This document shows, one piece after another, positions 50,199 through 59,264 of a stretch of 64,000 nucleotides of DNA. Location: positions 1 through 64,000 of the forward strand of contig CBDFNK010000023.1 of the NCBI GenBank assembly GCA_965250205.1, given 5' to 3'. This DNA comes from JAHZKN01 sp965250205 (lineage in GTDB: Bacteria; Pseudomonadota; Alphaproteobacteria; Rhizobiales; Hyphomicrobiaceae). The stretch's first letter is position 1. Every line of letters starts with the position of its first letter. A model generated the notes under the pieces. The model was not told the origin of the DNA. It saw only the letters and a program-made list of their open reading frames with translations, and did not search any database. A program made the translations under genes and the position numbers.

Positions 50199-51094
50199 TT
50201 AAGAACGAATGCAGTTTCCCGTTTGCGCACCAAACCTTCTTGCGCCACCGAGGCGACCAGCTTGCCATTGCGTGAAAATACATGTCCGCGACAAAATCCA
50301 CGGGCACCAGCCGCGCTTGGACTTTCCTGGGCATAGAGCAGCCAGTCGTCGGCGCGAAATTGGCGGTGAAACCACAACGCATGATCAAGGCTTGCAAGTT
50401 GAATGTCTTGATCAAACATCAGTTTTCCGTGCGCAATGAGCGATGTGTCGAGCAGTGTAAAATCTGATGCATAGGCGAGTACGGCTTGATGCATGTTGGG
50501 ATCATCGGGCAGTGTTCCGTTGGCCCTGATCCAGGTATTCTGTTGGGGTGCGTGTTTCTCACGGTTCATATAGCGGCTGACATCAACCGGACGCATGTCA
50601 ACGGGATGTTTCTTTTTCCAGTATTTGCGCATGCTTTCAGGCAGTTTGTCGATAAACTTTTCCATCAATTCTGAAACGCTGGGCAGGTCTTCCGGCGGCG
50701 GTACGTCTGGCATTTGCGCTTGGTGTTCATAGCCTTCTTCTTGCCCGTGAAAAGACGCGCTCATGGAGAAAATTGTACGCCCGTGTTGTAAAGCCTTGAC
50801 GTGACGGTTGGAGAAACTGCCGCCATCGCGGGTACGTTCAACCTCATAAGTGATTGGTTTGGCCGGATCGCCACCAATGAGAAAGTAAGCGTGTAGGGAG
50901 TGTGCACTGCGTTTGTGTTTTAAGGTGCGCGTTGCCGCAACCAACGCTTGGCCCAGAACTTGGCCACCATAGACCCGCTGCCAACCAATATCTGGGCTGA
51001 CGCCACGAAATTGATTTTTATCCAATTGCTCGAGATCTAATAGTTTGAGAAGCCCATCGACTGGCTGGCGTGGCGTTGTTTTGCTCGCAGTCAT
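50195..51094 (-). CDS. tesB: Acyl-CoA thioesterase II
   Basis: TesB hydrolyses medium- and long-chain acyl-CoA. The double hot-dog protein of 299 residues shows LLDLEQLDKNQFRG, RVYGGQVLGQALVAATRT, HSLHAYFLIGGDP and FSNRHVKALQHGRTIFSMSASF in the first half. LLDTSLIAHGK, ASLDHALWFHR and DDWLLYAQESPSAAGARGF (core WLLYAQESPSA) follow in the second. The reading frame is complete and its stop codon lies in the transposon target duplication. Confidence 0.94.
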   Translation of the reverse strand: MTASKTTPRQPVDGLLKLLDLEQLDKNQFRGVSPDIGWQRVYGGQVLGQALVAATRTLKHKRSAHSLHAYFLIGGDPAKPITYEVERTRDGGSFSNRHVKALQHGRTIFSMSASFHGQEEGYEHQAQMPDVPPPEDLPSVSELMEKFIDKLPESMRKYWKKKHPVDMRPVDVSRYMNREKHAPQQNTWIRANGTLPDDPNMHQAVLAYASDFTLLDTSLIAHGKLMFDQDIQLASLDHALWFHRQFRADDWLLYAQESPSAAGARGFCRGHVFSRNGKLVASVAQEGLVRKRETAFVLK

Positions 51095-51185
51095 GTATCA
51101 TCCTGGGCTAAGTCTAAATTCTAGACACACCGTACCGTAGCAGGCCCCCGGCGCAAAGGCTGGTCTGGGCAGAAAGAGGAATGAA

Positions 51186-52439
51186 TTGGCTTCCGATCCG
51201 CATCATGATGCTTTCGACATTGTCATAGCAGGCGCCAGTTTTGCGGGCCTTGCGCTGGCAAAGGCGCTGTCTGTCGCAAGTCAGGGCAGTTTCAAGATCG
51301 CAATTCTTGATCGAACGCAAGTAGCCCCTGCCGGCAATACGACCCGACCTGATGCGCGCGCCTTCGCGCTGTCGGCGTCGTCACGTTATCTGCTTGAGCG
51401 GATTGGCGTGTGGTCCGCCCTTTCAGGGGATGCGCAACCCGTCGAAAAAATTGAAATCACAGATTCACCGTTGGATGCCGGTGTCCGGCCCGCGCTGTTG
51501 GCTTGGGATAATGTTTTATCGTCCGGTGATCCTGCTTCTTACATCGTGCCATCCGGGAAAGTGCTGGACGCGCTTTCGGTGTCTGTGAGGTGTGATACAT
51601 CAATCACCGAGCAGCGCCCCGCAGTCATTGCATCGACGGCACGCACAGATCGTGATCACGCAGTGACGCTCGAAGACGGGCGTAATTTATCGGCGAAGTT
51701 GCTTGTTGCCGCAGACGGGCAGAAGTCATCGCTGCGTCAGATGCAGGGCATTGATGTCGTGCGTTGGGCATACGATCAGCGCGGCATTGTCACGACCATT
51801 GCGCATAGCAAGCCACATCATGCTACTGCGGTTCAGCATTTTTTACCGGCGGGTCCGTTTGCCCTATTACCGCTAACAGGTCAGCGCAGTTGCATTACCT
51901 GGAGTGAGACCACAAGCGAAGCCGAACGCATTCTAGCGGGCGATGATGCCCAGTTCTTAGATGAACTGGATCAACGCCTTGCCGGGCGCCTTGGCGCTTT
52001 TGAAGTCGTCGGCCCACGTCAATCGTGGCCGCTTTCTATGCATTTGACGCGTAACTATATCGCTGATCGGTTTGCGTTAATCGGCGATGCTGCCCACGGT
52101 GTGCATCCTCTTGCAGGCCAGGGCCTCAACCTTGGACTACGTGACGTGGCAGCACTGGTTGATGTGGTCGTCGAGGGGGCAGGTTTGGGCCTCGATTTTG
52201 GCCGTCTGGATGTGTTGCAGCGTTACGAGCGCTGGCGGCGGTCTGATACAGCGCTTTCGGCTGCCAGCTTTGATGGAATCAATCGACTATTTTCAAACGA
52301 TGTCACAGTGTTGCGGTCTTTGCGGGAGGTGGGTCTTGGCACCGTCGACCGACTGCAGGGATTGAAAGACTTTTTTATCGGTGAAGCGGCAGGACAAGCA
52401 GGCGAGGTGCCGATGATGATGCAAAAAAAAGTCGCTTAG
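51186..52439 (+). CDS. UbiH/UbiF-family FAD-dependent hydroxylase
   Basis: This family hydroxylates the ring of ubiquinone precursors. The FAD-binding motif is IVIAGASFAGLALAKAL at about residues 12-28. LLVAADGQKSSLR (DG motif) lies mid-protein, and RFALIGDAAHGVHPLAGQGL holds the GD motif, followed by NLGLRDVAALVDVV. Length is 417 residues. No in-frame ATG is available near the start; TTG 51186 with AGAGGA upstream is the best start. Which ring position is used cannot be told. Confidence 0.92.
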   Translation: MASDPHHDAFDIVIAGASFAGLALAKALSVASQGSFKIAILDRTQVAPAGNTTRPDARAFALSASSRYLLERIGVWSALSGDAQPVEKIEITDSPLDAGVRPALLAWDNVLSSGDPASYIVPSGKVLDALSVSVRCDTSITEQRPAVIASTARTDRDHAVTLEDGRNLSAKLLVAADGQKSSLRQMQGIDVVRWAYDQRGIVTTIAHSKPHHATAVQHFLPAGPFALLPLTGQRSCITWSETTSEAERILAGDDAQFLDELDQRLAGRLGAFEVVGPRQSWPLSMHLTRNYIADRFALIGDAAHGVHPLAGQGLNLGLRDVAALVDVVVEGAGLGLDFGRLDVLQRYERWRRSDTALSAASFDGINRLFSNDVTVLRSLREVGLGTVDRLQGLKDFFIGEAAGQAGEVPMMMQKKVA

Positions 52440-53020
52440 CTTTCGCTGTTGTCAACTTTCGCGCCTGTCGCGTCATCGGGATCGATATCTTCCGGTTTCA
52501 CTTCTGACACCTCTGGCGGCACAATCGTTACCGTACCGTTTTTCAATGAGACCTCGGGAACGCAGGCATTGGAGAACGGAATTAATTCCACGTTTGATCC
52601 TTCGTCGGTCCGGTTAATTTCTAAAATATCGCTGGCGCCGTAATTCTGAACGGCGTTGACGATGCCAAGTGTCGTGCCCGTTTGATCAATGGCCCGCAGG
52701 CCGATAAGATCGGCATGATAAAACGTATCCACATCGGGCTCTGGCAAACGGTCACGGGGCACATAAAGCTCTGTCCCCTTAAGAGCCTCAACGGCAGTGC
52801 GATCATCAAAGCCCTTTATGTGAGCGGTCAAACCCTTGTGCGTTTCGCGAACAATTTTTAAGGTGAATTGGCGCCTGCCATCTGCCGAAGTGAGCGCACC
52901 GTAGGCTGCGATGTCAGCGGGACTTTCAGTAAACGACTTCACCATGACGTCGCCCTTGATGCCATGGGCCCCGAGGATTACGCCCATCAGAACGGCCTCA
53001 GATTTTTTAGGATCGCTCAT
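52436..53020 (-). CDS. rimM: 16S rRNA processing protein RimM
   Basis: RimM helps mature the 30S head by binding protein S19. The 194-residue protein has the N-terminal VLMGVILGAHGIKGDVMVKSFTE (core GAHGIKGDVMVKSF), the linker with FYHADLIGLRA, and the PRC-barrel LGIVNAVQNYGASDILEI. VELIPFSNACVPEV follows. The C-terminal tail is acidic. In many alphaproteobacteria trmD comes next; here a convergent ubiH-type gene does, overlapping by 4 bases. Confidence 0.94.
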   Translation of the reverse strand: MSDPKKSEAVLMGVILGAHGIKGDVMVKSFTESPADIAAYGALTSADGRRQFTLKIVRETHKGLTAHIKGFDDRTAVEALKGTELYVPRDRLPEPDVDTFYHADLIGLRAIDQTGTTLGIVNAVQNYGASDILEINRTDEGSNVELIPFSNACVPEVSLKNGTVTIVPPEVSEVKPEDIDPDDATGAKVDNSES

Positions 53021-53067
53021 GCAGGTCTGTACTCACATTGAAATTGTTCAGTGAAGCCTGTGTAGCG

Positions 53068-53643
53068 CTAATGGGGCAGAGCGCCAAGATAAGTCAGGCG
53101 CACGTCAACCGGCGTGCCTTCAACTTCAACTGTTGATGTAGAGGTCGGCGCTGCGCGTTCAAAAGAGCCCGCTATTTCGAGGGTGACGCCCTCTGAACCT
53201 GCAGCAAATCCGGTCACCAATACGCCGCCATCGGGCACTTTCAGGCGGACATGAACGGTGTTGGTCTGGCGTGCCTCGTCGTAGGCATAGCTGCCGGTAA
53301 AGACACTGCCAAGACGATCAGAGCCGAGAATTTTGCCACTCCTAAGTACGGCGAGACCGCTTGCGATGCACGGTTGCTCGCAATCAGTGCCGAAGTAGGT
53401 CAGCGTATAAACGCCTTGATCAAGCATTTTTGGTCGTCCTTTGATGCGCGCGAGTTCCGTTGCACGCTGGATGGGTGAAAGAGTTTTGAGAAGATGAAGA
53501 TAGGCCGTGACAGGTCCTGGAAGCGTGACGTCACCACTGGCCCATTGGCTTATCGTGCGCGGGCTCACAGAAATCAGTTGGGCCAGTTCGATCTGTTTCA
53601 GACCGAGTTGCTTCAAACTGTCTTTGAGATTGACATTTGCCAT
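53068..53643 (-). CDS. HTH protein with GrlR-like C-terminal domain
   Basis: The N-terminus is an XRE-like helix-turn-helix: LKQLGLKQIELAQLISVSPRTISQWASGD at residues 7-36 (core IELAQLISVSPRTISQWA). The C-terminus from about residue 75, VYTLTYFGTDCEQPCIASG, SGKILGSDRLGSVFTGSY and VTLEIAGSFE, resembles the lipocalin-like GrlR fold first seen in a type III secretion regulator. The fusion is inferred from pattern. ATG 53643 is chosen; the frame reaches 53670. It interrupts the common rpsP-rimM pair. Length is 191 residues. Confidence 0.75.
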   Translation of the reverse strand: MANVNLKDSLKQLGLKQIELAQLISVSPRTISQWASGDVTLPGPVTAYLHLLKTLSPIQRATELARIKGRPKMLDQGVYTLTYFGTDCEQPCIASGLAVLRSGKILGSDRLGSVFTGSYAYDEARQTNTVHVRLKVPDGGVLVTGFAAGSEGVTLEIAGSFERAAPTSTSTVEVEGTPVDVRLTYLGALPH

Positions 53644-53711
53644 AACTGGAAGATTACGCGAGAAGCGCATAACCTTCTATTGCTTCGAGACCTTAACCTA
53701 AACGCCTTAAC

Positions 53712-53749
53712 CAAAACAAAAAGCGGGGCACCTAAAAAGGGTACCCCGC
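53712..53749 (-). terminator. Intrinsic terminator near the start of the HTH gene (minus strand)
   Basis: GCGGGG-t-ACC and GGT-g-CCCCGC form the stem, followed on the minus strand by a run of TTTTTTGTTTT. It lies between rpsP and the HTH/GrlR gene and should end the ffh-rpsP transcript. Confidence 0.85.
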
Positions 53750-53787
53750 GTCATGACTTTAGAGCGTTTCAGATTTAAGTCGAACCA

Positions 53788-53848
53788 CCCGCTCCCCCGC
53801 CCGACACCCATGGCGACGATGAATTGGGTGGTCGGGCGGGGGAGCGGG
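53788..53848. repeat. Long GC-rich hairpin (23-bp stem)
   Basis: The left arm 53788-53810 (CCCGCTCCCCCGCCCGACAC then CCA) pairs with 53825-53848 with only one bulged G. The loop is 14 bases. It stands 80 bases after rpsP and is not followed by T, so its role differs from the nearby terminator. Confidence 0.85.
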
Positions 53849-53928
53849 CTGGCAAGGCGATACCGGCTAAGCCGGAAATAATCTAGTCTGTTGTCTGAGC
53901 TTAAACTGAGCGCAGCAGATGCGTGTTG

Positions 53929-54351
53929 CTACTCAGATGCTGCAGCGTCTGCTTCTGCTGGAGCCGCGTCTTCAGCCGGAGCTTCCGCAGCAGCCTTTGC
54001 GGCTTCTGCTTTTTCTTTTACAGCTTCCTCAGCGGCGGCGGCGCGTTCTTGCGCTTTCTTCTTTGGCTTGGCTTTGTTTGGATTGTTGCGTGCTTCACGT
54101 TTGAGAAGACCTGCAATATCAAACAGACGTGATACGCGATCTGTTGGTTTAGCGCCGACGCTGAGCCAATGCTTGCAGCGATCGATGTCAAGCTTGAGAC
54201 GATCTTCGCGATCTTTTGGCAGCATTGGATCAAATGTACCAATACGTTCAATGTAGCGGCCATCACGTGGCGATGTGATATCGGCGGCGACGACATAGTA
54301 ATAAGGCCGTTTCTTTGCGCCACCACGGGCGAGGCGAAGTTTTACTGACAT
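53929..54351 (-). CDS. rpsP: 30S ribosomal protein S16
   Basis: S16 helps assemble the central 30S body. The 140-residue protein begins SVKLRLARGGAKKRPYYYVV, with RDGRYIERIGTFDPMLPKD and RCKHWLSVGAKPTDRVSRLF. After about residue 88 comes an Ala/Glu/Lys-rich tail (long alpha-proteobacterial S16 tails are common). It follows ffh on the same strand. Confidence 0.96.
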   Translation of the reverse strand: MSVKLRLARGGAKKRPYYYVVAADITSPRDGRYIERIGTFDPMLPKDREDRLKLDIDRCKHWLSVGAKPTDRVSRLFDIAGLLKREARNNPNKAKPKKKAQERAAAAEEAVKEKAEAAKAAAEAPAEDAAPAEADAAASE

Positions 54352-54434
54352 TGTTTGGTGTCCTTTCAGAATGTGTCGTGTTTGTTTGTGTTCATTAGTT
54401 GATTGGGTGATGACTCAAAACTGAGTGAGAGACA

Positions 54435-56045
54435 TCAGTTCTTCTTTCCCTTTGATCCAGGGCCCTTTGATCCAGGGCCCTTTGATCCAGGGAATTTCTT
54501 TAAAGCTGGTCCGCCAAGTCCAGGAAGGCCGCCACCGAGGCCGGGCAATCCACCACCTGGGCCACCAGGCGGTAAAGCGCCCCCTAGGCCTGGCAGTCCT
54601 TTGGGCAAGCTGTCTTGAAGATTGTCAGGCAAGCTTGCGAGCGCCTTTGGATCAAGCTTTGAAAGCTCACCCTGCATGGCAGCCATTTCTTCGTCACTCG
54701 GGGCCGCTGTACCACCGCCGCCAAACATGCGGCTCATCATGCCTTTGTTGCGGCCCATCTTTTTCATCATGTCGGCCATCTGGCGATGCATTTTTAAAAG
54801 TTTGTTGATCTCTTCAACGCGGGTGCCGGAACCAGCGGCAACGCGTTTCTTTCTCTTTGCATTGAGGAGTTTTGGACTACGCCGTTCCTTCGCTGTCATT
54901 GATGAAATAATGGCTTGTTGATGGGTCAGCACCTTGTCATCAATTTTCGCGCCCGCCATCTGTGATTTTAGTTTTCCAACGCCAGGCAACATGGCGAGCA
55001 TGCCGTCCATACCGCCCATTTTTTGCATCTGTTTCAGCTGATCAGAGAGGTCTTCCAAATCAAATGCGCCCTTTTGCATTTTTTGGGCAATGGATTTGGC
55101 TTTTTCGACGTCAATGGTTTCGGCGGCTTTTTCAACCAACGAGACGACGTCGCCCATGCCAAGGATGCGTCCGGCAATGCGCTCGGGGTGAAAGTCTTCA
55201 AGTGCGTCCCATTTTTCACCGACACCGACCAACTTAATTGGTTTGCCCGTGACAGCGCGCATTGAAAGTGCAGCACCGCCGCGCCCATCACCATCAACGC
55301 GGGTCAGCACAATACCGGTGATGCCAATGCGGCCATCAAATGCTGTTGCGGTGTTAACGGCATCCTGGCCAGTGAGAGCGTCGGCCACCAGCAAGACTTC
55401 ATGTGGATTGGTGGCGCGTTTGACGTGTTCAACTTCCGCCATCAATTCATCATCGACGGTGACACGGCCCGCTGTATCAAGCAGCAGCACATCGAAGCCG
55501 CCAAGCTTGGCGGCTTCGCCAGCCCGTTTTGCAATTTCAAGTGGCGACTGGCCGGCAACAATAGGAAGTGTCGCAACGTCGGTTTGTTCACCTAATACGC
55601 GCAATTGTTCCTGCGCAGCGGGGCGTCGAGTATCAAGCGACGCCATTAAGACTTTTTTCTTATCGCGATTGGTCAGGCGATAAGCGATTTTCGCGGTCGA
55701 CGTGGTTTTGCCGGAGCCTTGAAGGCCGACCATCAAAATAGACACTGGAGGTGCTGCTAAAAGATCAATTGGGTCGGCTTCAGAGCCAAGCATTTCGACC
55801 ATTTGATCGTGGACGATCTTGACGACCTGCTGGCCTGGCGTGACCGACTTAAGGACTTCTTGGCCAACAGCTTTGTTCTTGACCTTGTCGACAAAGCTTT
55901 TGACGACATCCAATGCCACGTCAGCTTCGAGAAGCGCACGGCGCACTTCGCGCATGGCGTCGTTGACGTCGGACTCCGCGAGGGCGCCACGTTTGGTGAG
56001 TTTATCAAAGACGCCTGAAAGACGATCTGAGAGGGTTTGAAACAT
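54435..56045 (-). CDS. ffh: Signal recognition particle protein Ffh
   Basis: Ffh binds signal sequences and 4.5S RNA and docks with FtsY. The NG domain has VGLQGSGKTTSTAKIAYRL, DTRRPAAQEQL, LLDTAGRVTVDDELM and LTRVDGDGRGGAAL. The M domain runs from about residue 325 with GMDGMLAMLPG and GSGTRVEEINKLLKMHRQM (RNA-binding). A Gly/Pro/Leu-rich tail follows, ending in three GPGSK units encoded by 15-bp direct repeats at about 54446-54490. Length is 536 residues, about 80 more than E. coli Ffh because of the tail. Confidence 0.96.
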   Translation of the reverse strand: MFQTLSDRLSGVFDKLTKRGALAESDVNDAMREVRRALLEADVALDVVKSFVDKVKNKAVGQEVLKSVTPGQQVVKIVHDQMVEMLGSEADPIDLLAAPPVSILMVGLQGSGKTTSTAKIAYRLTNRDKKKVLMASLDTRRPAAQEQLRVLGEQTDVATLPIVAGQSPLEIAKRAGEAAKLGGFDVLLLDTAGRVTVDDELMAEVEHVKRATNPHEVLLVADALTGQDAVNTATAFDGRIGITGIVLTRVDGDGRGGAALSMRAVTGKPIKLVGVGEKWDALEDFHPERIAGRILGMGDVVSLVEKAAETIDVEKAKSIAQKMQKGAFDLEDLSDQLKQMQKMGGMDGMLAMLPGVGKLKSQMAGAKIDDKVLTHQQAIISSMTAKERRSPKLLNAKRKKRVAAGSGTRVEEINKLLKMHRQMADMMKKMGRNKGMMSRMFGGGGTAAPSDEEMAAMQGELSKLDPKALASLPDNLQDSLPKGLPGLGGALPPGGPGGGLPGLGGGLPGLGGPALKKFPGSKGPGSKGPGSKGKKN

Positions 56046-56453
56046 CTCGGGCGATTGGCCTTTTTCTTAGTTTCAATTGGCAAACGAACGACGCACCCGC
56101 GGGCGCAACGCGCTGGCGGGTGTTGACCTCCCTGCCTCCCACGCTCGAAAACGGCGTATGTGCAGGGTGGCGGCTCTGAATCTTCAGGGCCAAGTGGAAT
56201 GTGGCGGCACCTTCTTGGATCGGTCGCGTCTTGTCAACTGCTAGGGCAATTGGGAAAGCTGCTTTTAAATCAATATCCTGCGGCAGAAGTGCGCAATGGT
56301 GCGGGTGTGGCAGGTCGCAGCTGGACCAGTCAGCCTTAGAATTGCGGGAATTGTTTTGGATAACCCAAAAAGGTTTGGCCGAGGCAGGTGAGTGAGCGTT
56401 AGAACGTGAGCCTGACACTGACAAGCCAGATGACGCAGCAGGAGACGGCGGGA
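56046..56453. other. 408-bp gap between divergent ffh and EF-hand gene
   Basis: It should carry the promoters of both genes. A hairpin CACCCGC / GCGGGTG lies at about 56093-56122. I looked for 4.5S RNA and saw no match to its conserved core. No convincing gene was found. Confidence 0.35.
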
Positions 56454-56975
56454 ATGCCAAAATGGTGGGTAGTGAGCGCATTGGGATGCGGGCTAGCTGT
56501 TGCCTTGATGGGCGGCTGCTCTGGAAATCCACTTGGCTCAGGCAATCCATTTAAATCCGGCCCCAACACGTTTGACGTAACCTTCATCAGTGCTGCCGAA
56601 ACTTGGGATCTTGATAAGGATGCGGTGGTCACCTGTGCAGAGTGGCAACAGTATGCACTGACGGCACACACAGAGGCGGATGGTGATGGTGATGGCAACC
56701 TCACCCAACCGGAATACGCCAACATGGCGCGCAACGACCGGCTGTTTGATATTGCCAAGTTAAATTATTATGACCGTAATTCAGATGGCCGTGTGTCTCG
56801 CGAAGAGTTGACCGGCCATAAGAACCGCGCCTTTGAACTGCTCGACAAAAACCGTGACTGCAAAATTGAGCGCAATGAAAAAGTACAAGTGCGCTACAAG
56901 GCAAAACCAAAAGATACAGATGCTTCAGGTGAAGCAGCCAAGGATCCTACAGGCGGCAACAGAAGAGGTAGCTAA
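56454..56975 (+). CDS. EF-hand calcium-binding lipoprotein
   Basis: The 173-residue protein has a signal with lipobox (VVSALGCGLAVALMGGCSGN; cleavage before the last Cys). Four EF-hand-like loops follow: DLDKDAVVTCAEW, DGDGDGNLTQPEY, DRNSDGRVSREEL and DKNRDCKIERNE. The second and third have full acidic ligands; the first and last are degenerate. ATG 56454 has AGGAG upstream and puts the signal at the start; ATG 56430 is in frame. It is a probable periplasmic or outer-membrane calcium-binding protein of unknown role. Confidence 0.85.
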   Translation: MPKWWVVSALGCGLAVALMGGCSGNPLGSGNPFKSGPNTFDVTFISAAETWDLDKDAVVTCAEWQQYALTAHTEADGDGDGNLTQPEYANMARNDRLFDIAKLNYYDRNSDGRVSREELTGHKNRAFELLDKNRDCKIERNEKVQVRYKAKPKDTDASGEAAKDPTGGNRRGS

Positions 56976-57037
56976 GTGTGTCCAGGGGGGCTGGACTATA
57001 CGTCTCTGACGTATCCTTTTAAATTGCTCTGTGACCG

Positions 57038-58225
57038 CTAACGCTTCGGTGTAATTTTCAGCACCTTGCCGTTTGGATCATCGGTTAGCACCCAAAGAGC
57101 GCCATTCGGCCCCTGCCTGACATCACGGATGCGTTCGTCTAAACCAGTTAGCAATTTTTCTTCGCTAACCACCTTGCCGTCCTTGATGACAAGCCGTGCC
57201 AAATGCTGACCACCTAGGCCGCCAACAAACAAGTTTCCCTTCCAATTTGGGAATAAGTCGCTGCTGTAGAAGGCGAGACCTGACGTTGCAATAGACGGGT
57301 CCCAGTAATAGATAGGCTGCTCTAAACCATCTTTCTTGTGGCCTTCCCCGATGGGCAAATAGGTGTAATCGCGACCATAGGTGATGACGGGCCAGCCGTA
57401 ATTCTTGCCCTTCTCCGGTCGGTTAAGTTCATCACCCCCGCGTGCGCCGTGTTCAATCGTCCACAATTCGCCAGTTTCGGGATTGATGGCAGCACCTTGC
57501 ACGTTGCGATGCCCGAGCGACCAAATTTCTGGCCGCCAACCTTTGAGTTTTGGGTTGTTATCCGGCACCGAGCCATCGCGATTGATGCGGATAATTTTTC
57601 CAAGGTGGCCAGTTGTATTTTGGGCTTCTTTGCGGACGATGCCACGATCACCTGTTGTGACGAACATTGTGCCGTCGGGTGCAAACACCAAACGCGAGCC
57701 AAAATGCAGGTTGGACGCAATTGCTGGTTGCTGGCGGAAGATGACTTTGACGTCTAAAAGCGCACCGCTGCCTGAATCAGAAAGCTGCAATTTGGCGCGC
57801 GCAACCGTCGTTCCGTTTTTAAATCCTTCGCGTGCTTCGGCATAGGACAGAAACACCTCGCCACTGGTCGGATAGTCGGGTGCCAGGCGTACGTCCAGCA
57901 AACCGCCCTGACCGGAGACCAGGACTTTTGGCACACCGGATATCGGTTTCGAGATCGTTCCATGGCCTGAGACGATGCGCAGGCGGCCGACGCGTTCGGT
58001 AACCAGCATGCGGCCATCAGGCAAAAACTGAAGGCTCCAGGGATGGGCGAGGCCTGTGGCGACTTCAGTGACTGTGATCGGTGTCTTGGGGAGTGCGGGT
58101 GCCTTGGTTTGCTCTGCTTGGGCGGGCACGACTATGGCGATGAGGGCGGACAGAGCGACAAAGCTGACCCTGAGTTGATGGGCCGAGGATTGGTAGGCCC
58201 TTAGGTGCGGGGTTTGGCTCAACAT
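57038..58225 (-). CDS. PQQ-dependent sugar dehydrogenase-like beta-propeller protein
   Basis: The family includes soluble aldose dehydrogenases such as YliI/Asd, which oxidise sugars in the periplasm with PQQ. A signal peptide (SFVALSALIAIVVPAQAE) opens the 395-residue protein. Landmarks are VATGLAHPWSLQFLPDGRML, VTERVGRLRIV, GQGGLLDVRLAPDYPTSG, GSRLVFAPDGTMFVTTGDRG, GHRNVQGAAINPETGELWTIEHGARGGDELN (core TGELWTIEHGARGGDELN) and YGRDYT. The substrate is not known. It is convergent with the EF-hand gene, and calcium is a cofactor in this family, but a link is speculative. Confidence 0.9.
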   Translation of the reverse strand: MLSQTPHLRAYQSSAHQLRVSFVALSALIAIVVPAQAEQTKAPALPKTPITVTEVATGLAHPWSLQFLPDGRMLVTERVGRLRIVSGHGTISKPISGVPKVLVSGQGGLLDVRLAPDYPTSGEVFLSYAEAREGFKNGTTVARAKLQLSDSGSGALLDVKVIFRQQPAIASNLHFGSRLVFAPDGTMFVTTGDRGIVRKEAQNTTGHLGKIIRINRDGSVPDNNPKLKGWRPEIWSLGHRNVQGAAINPETGELWTIEHGARGGDELNRPEKGKNYGWPVITYGRDYTYLPIGEGHKKDGLEQPIYYWDPSIATSGLAFYSSDLFPNWKGNLFVGGLGGQHLARLVIKDGKVVSEEKLLTGLDERIRDVRQGPNGALWVLTDDPNGKVLKITPKR

Positions 58226-58354
58226 TTGGAGTGTACTCCCTCAAAACTCGCCATGATGGCAGTAGATTGGATATGGGTGCTTTTGGTTCTGGCGTCCAGG
58301 CCTTGGATCATCAAGTTTGTATCCGGACAGGCAATAGCCATATAAGGCGTCATC

Positions 58355-59215
58355 ATGACTGCAGCTTCGCTTAAATTCCGCAAAATGAACGGCCTCGGCA
58401 ACGAGATCCTGGTTATTGACGCGCGCGGTACAAACGCTGTTTTTGCGCCCGACGCCCTCAGATCAATTGCCGCCCGCGCGGAGACAAGTTTTGATCAATT
58501 GATGGCACTCTATGATCCGAAGACTGCGGGAACAGATGCCTACGTACGCATTTTCAACGCTGATGGTTCAGAAGTGAGCGCCTGTGGCAATGGCACGCGC
58601 TGTGTTGGCTGGGCACTTTTTCAGGATGCCGGCAAAGCCAAATCCAGAATTGAAACGAATGCGGGCCCGCTGGCTATTTCAGTGGAGTCTATGGAACGCA
58701 TTACCGTTGATATGGGAGAACCCAACTTTGAGTGGCAGGCGATCCCGTTGTCGGAAGAGTTTCGTGACACGCGGGGCATTGAACTTCAGATCGGTCCGAT
58801 TGATGCGCCAGTATTGCATTCGCCCTCGGTTGTGAATGTCGGCAACCCGCATGCCGTGTTCTGGGTTGATGATGTCGAAGGATATGACCTTGGCCGATTT
58901 GGCCCGTTGCTCGAACACCACCCCGTGTTTCCAGAAGGGGCCAATATTACCTTGGCACAGGTGGTGTCCTCCAGCCACGTGATTGCGCGCACCTGGGAGC
59001 GGGGCGCTGGGCTCACCAAAGCCTGCGGTACAGCAGCATGCGCTGTTTTGGTAACAGGTGTGCGCAAGCGTCTTTTGGCACGGGAGGCCACGGTCAGTGT
59101 GCCTGGAGGTGACCTTCACATCGCATGGACAGGTGACAATCGGATCCTTATGACAGGCCCGGTGGTCCTTGAGGGCGAAGGCACCTTCCTGCCTGCAATG
59201 CTCCAGGACGGCTAG
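58355..59215 (+). CDS. dapF: Diaminopimelate epimerase
   Basis: DapF converts LL- to meso-diaminopimelate for lysine and peptidoglycan. The two catalytic cysteines lie in SACGNGTRCVGWAL and KACGTAACAVL. The N-terminus FRKMNGLGNEILVIDAR and the segment VNVGNPHAVFWVDD are typical. Length is 286 residues. It leads a plus-strand group with mtaB and ftsY, the standard Rhizobiales order. Confidence 0.96.
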   Translation: MTAASLKFRKMNGLGNEILVIDARGTNAVFAPDALRSIAARAETSFDQLMALYDPKTAGTDAYVRIFNADGSEVSACGNGTRCVGWALFQDAGKAKSRIETNAGPLAISVESMERITVDMGEPNFEWQAIPLSEEFRDTRGIELQIGPIDAPVLHSPSVVNVGNPHAVFWVDDVEGYDLGRFGPLLEHHPVFPEGANITLAQVVSSSHVIARTWERGAGLTKACGTAACAVLVTGVRKRLLAREATVSVPGGDLHIAWTGDNRILMTGPVVLEGEGTFLPAMLQDG

Positions 59216-59264
59216 AGGATCAATCGGGGCCTAGATCAACCGTTGGCTCAACAAAGAAGAGTAA

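Noticed and set aside
56046..56453. 4.5S SRP RNA gene next to ffh
   Set aside because: I looked for the conserved GGAAG / GCAG core of the SRP RNA and did not find it here.
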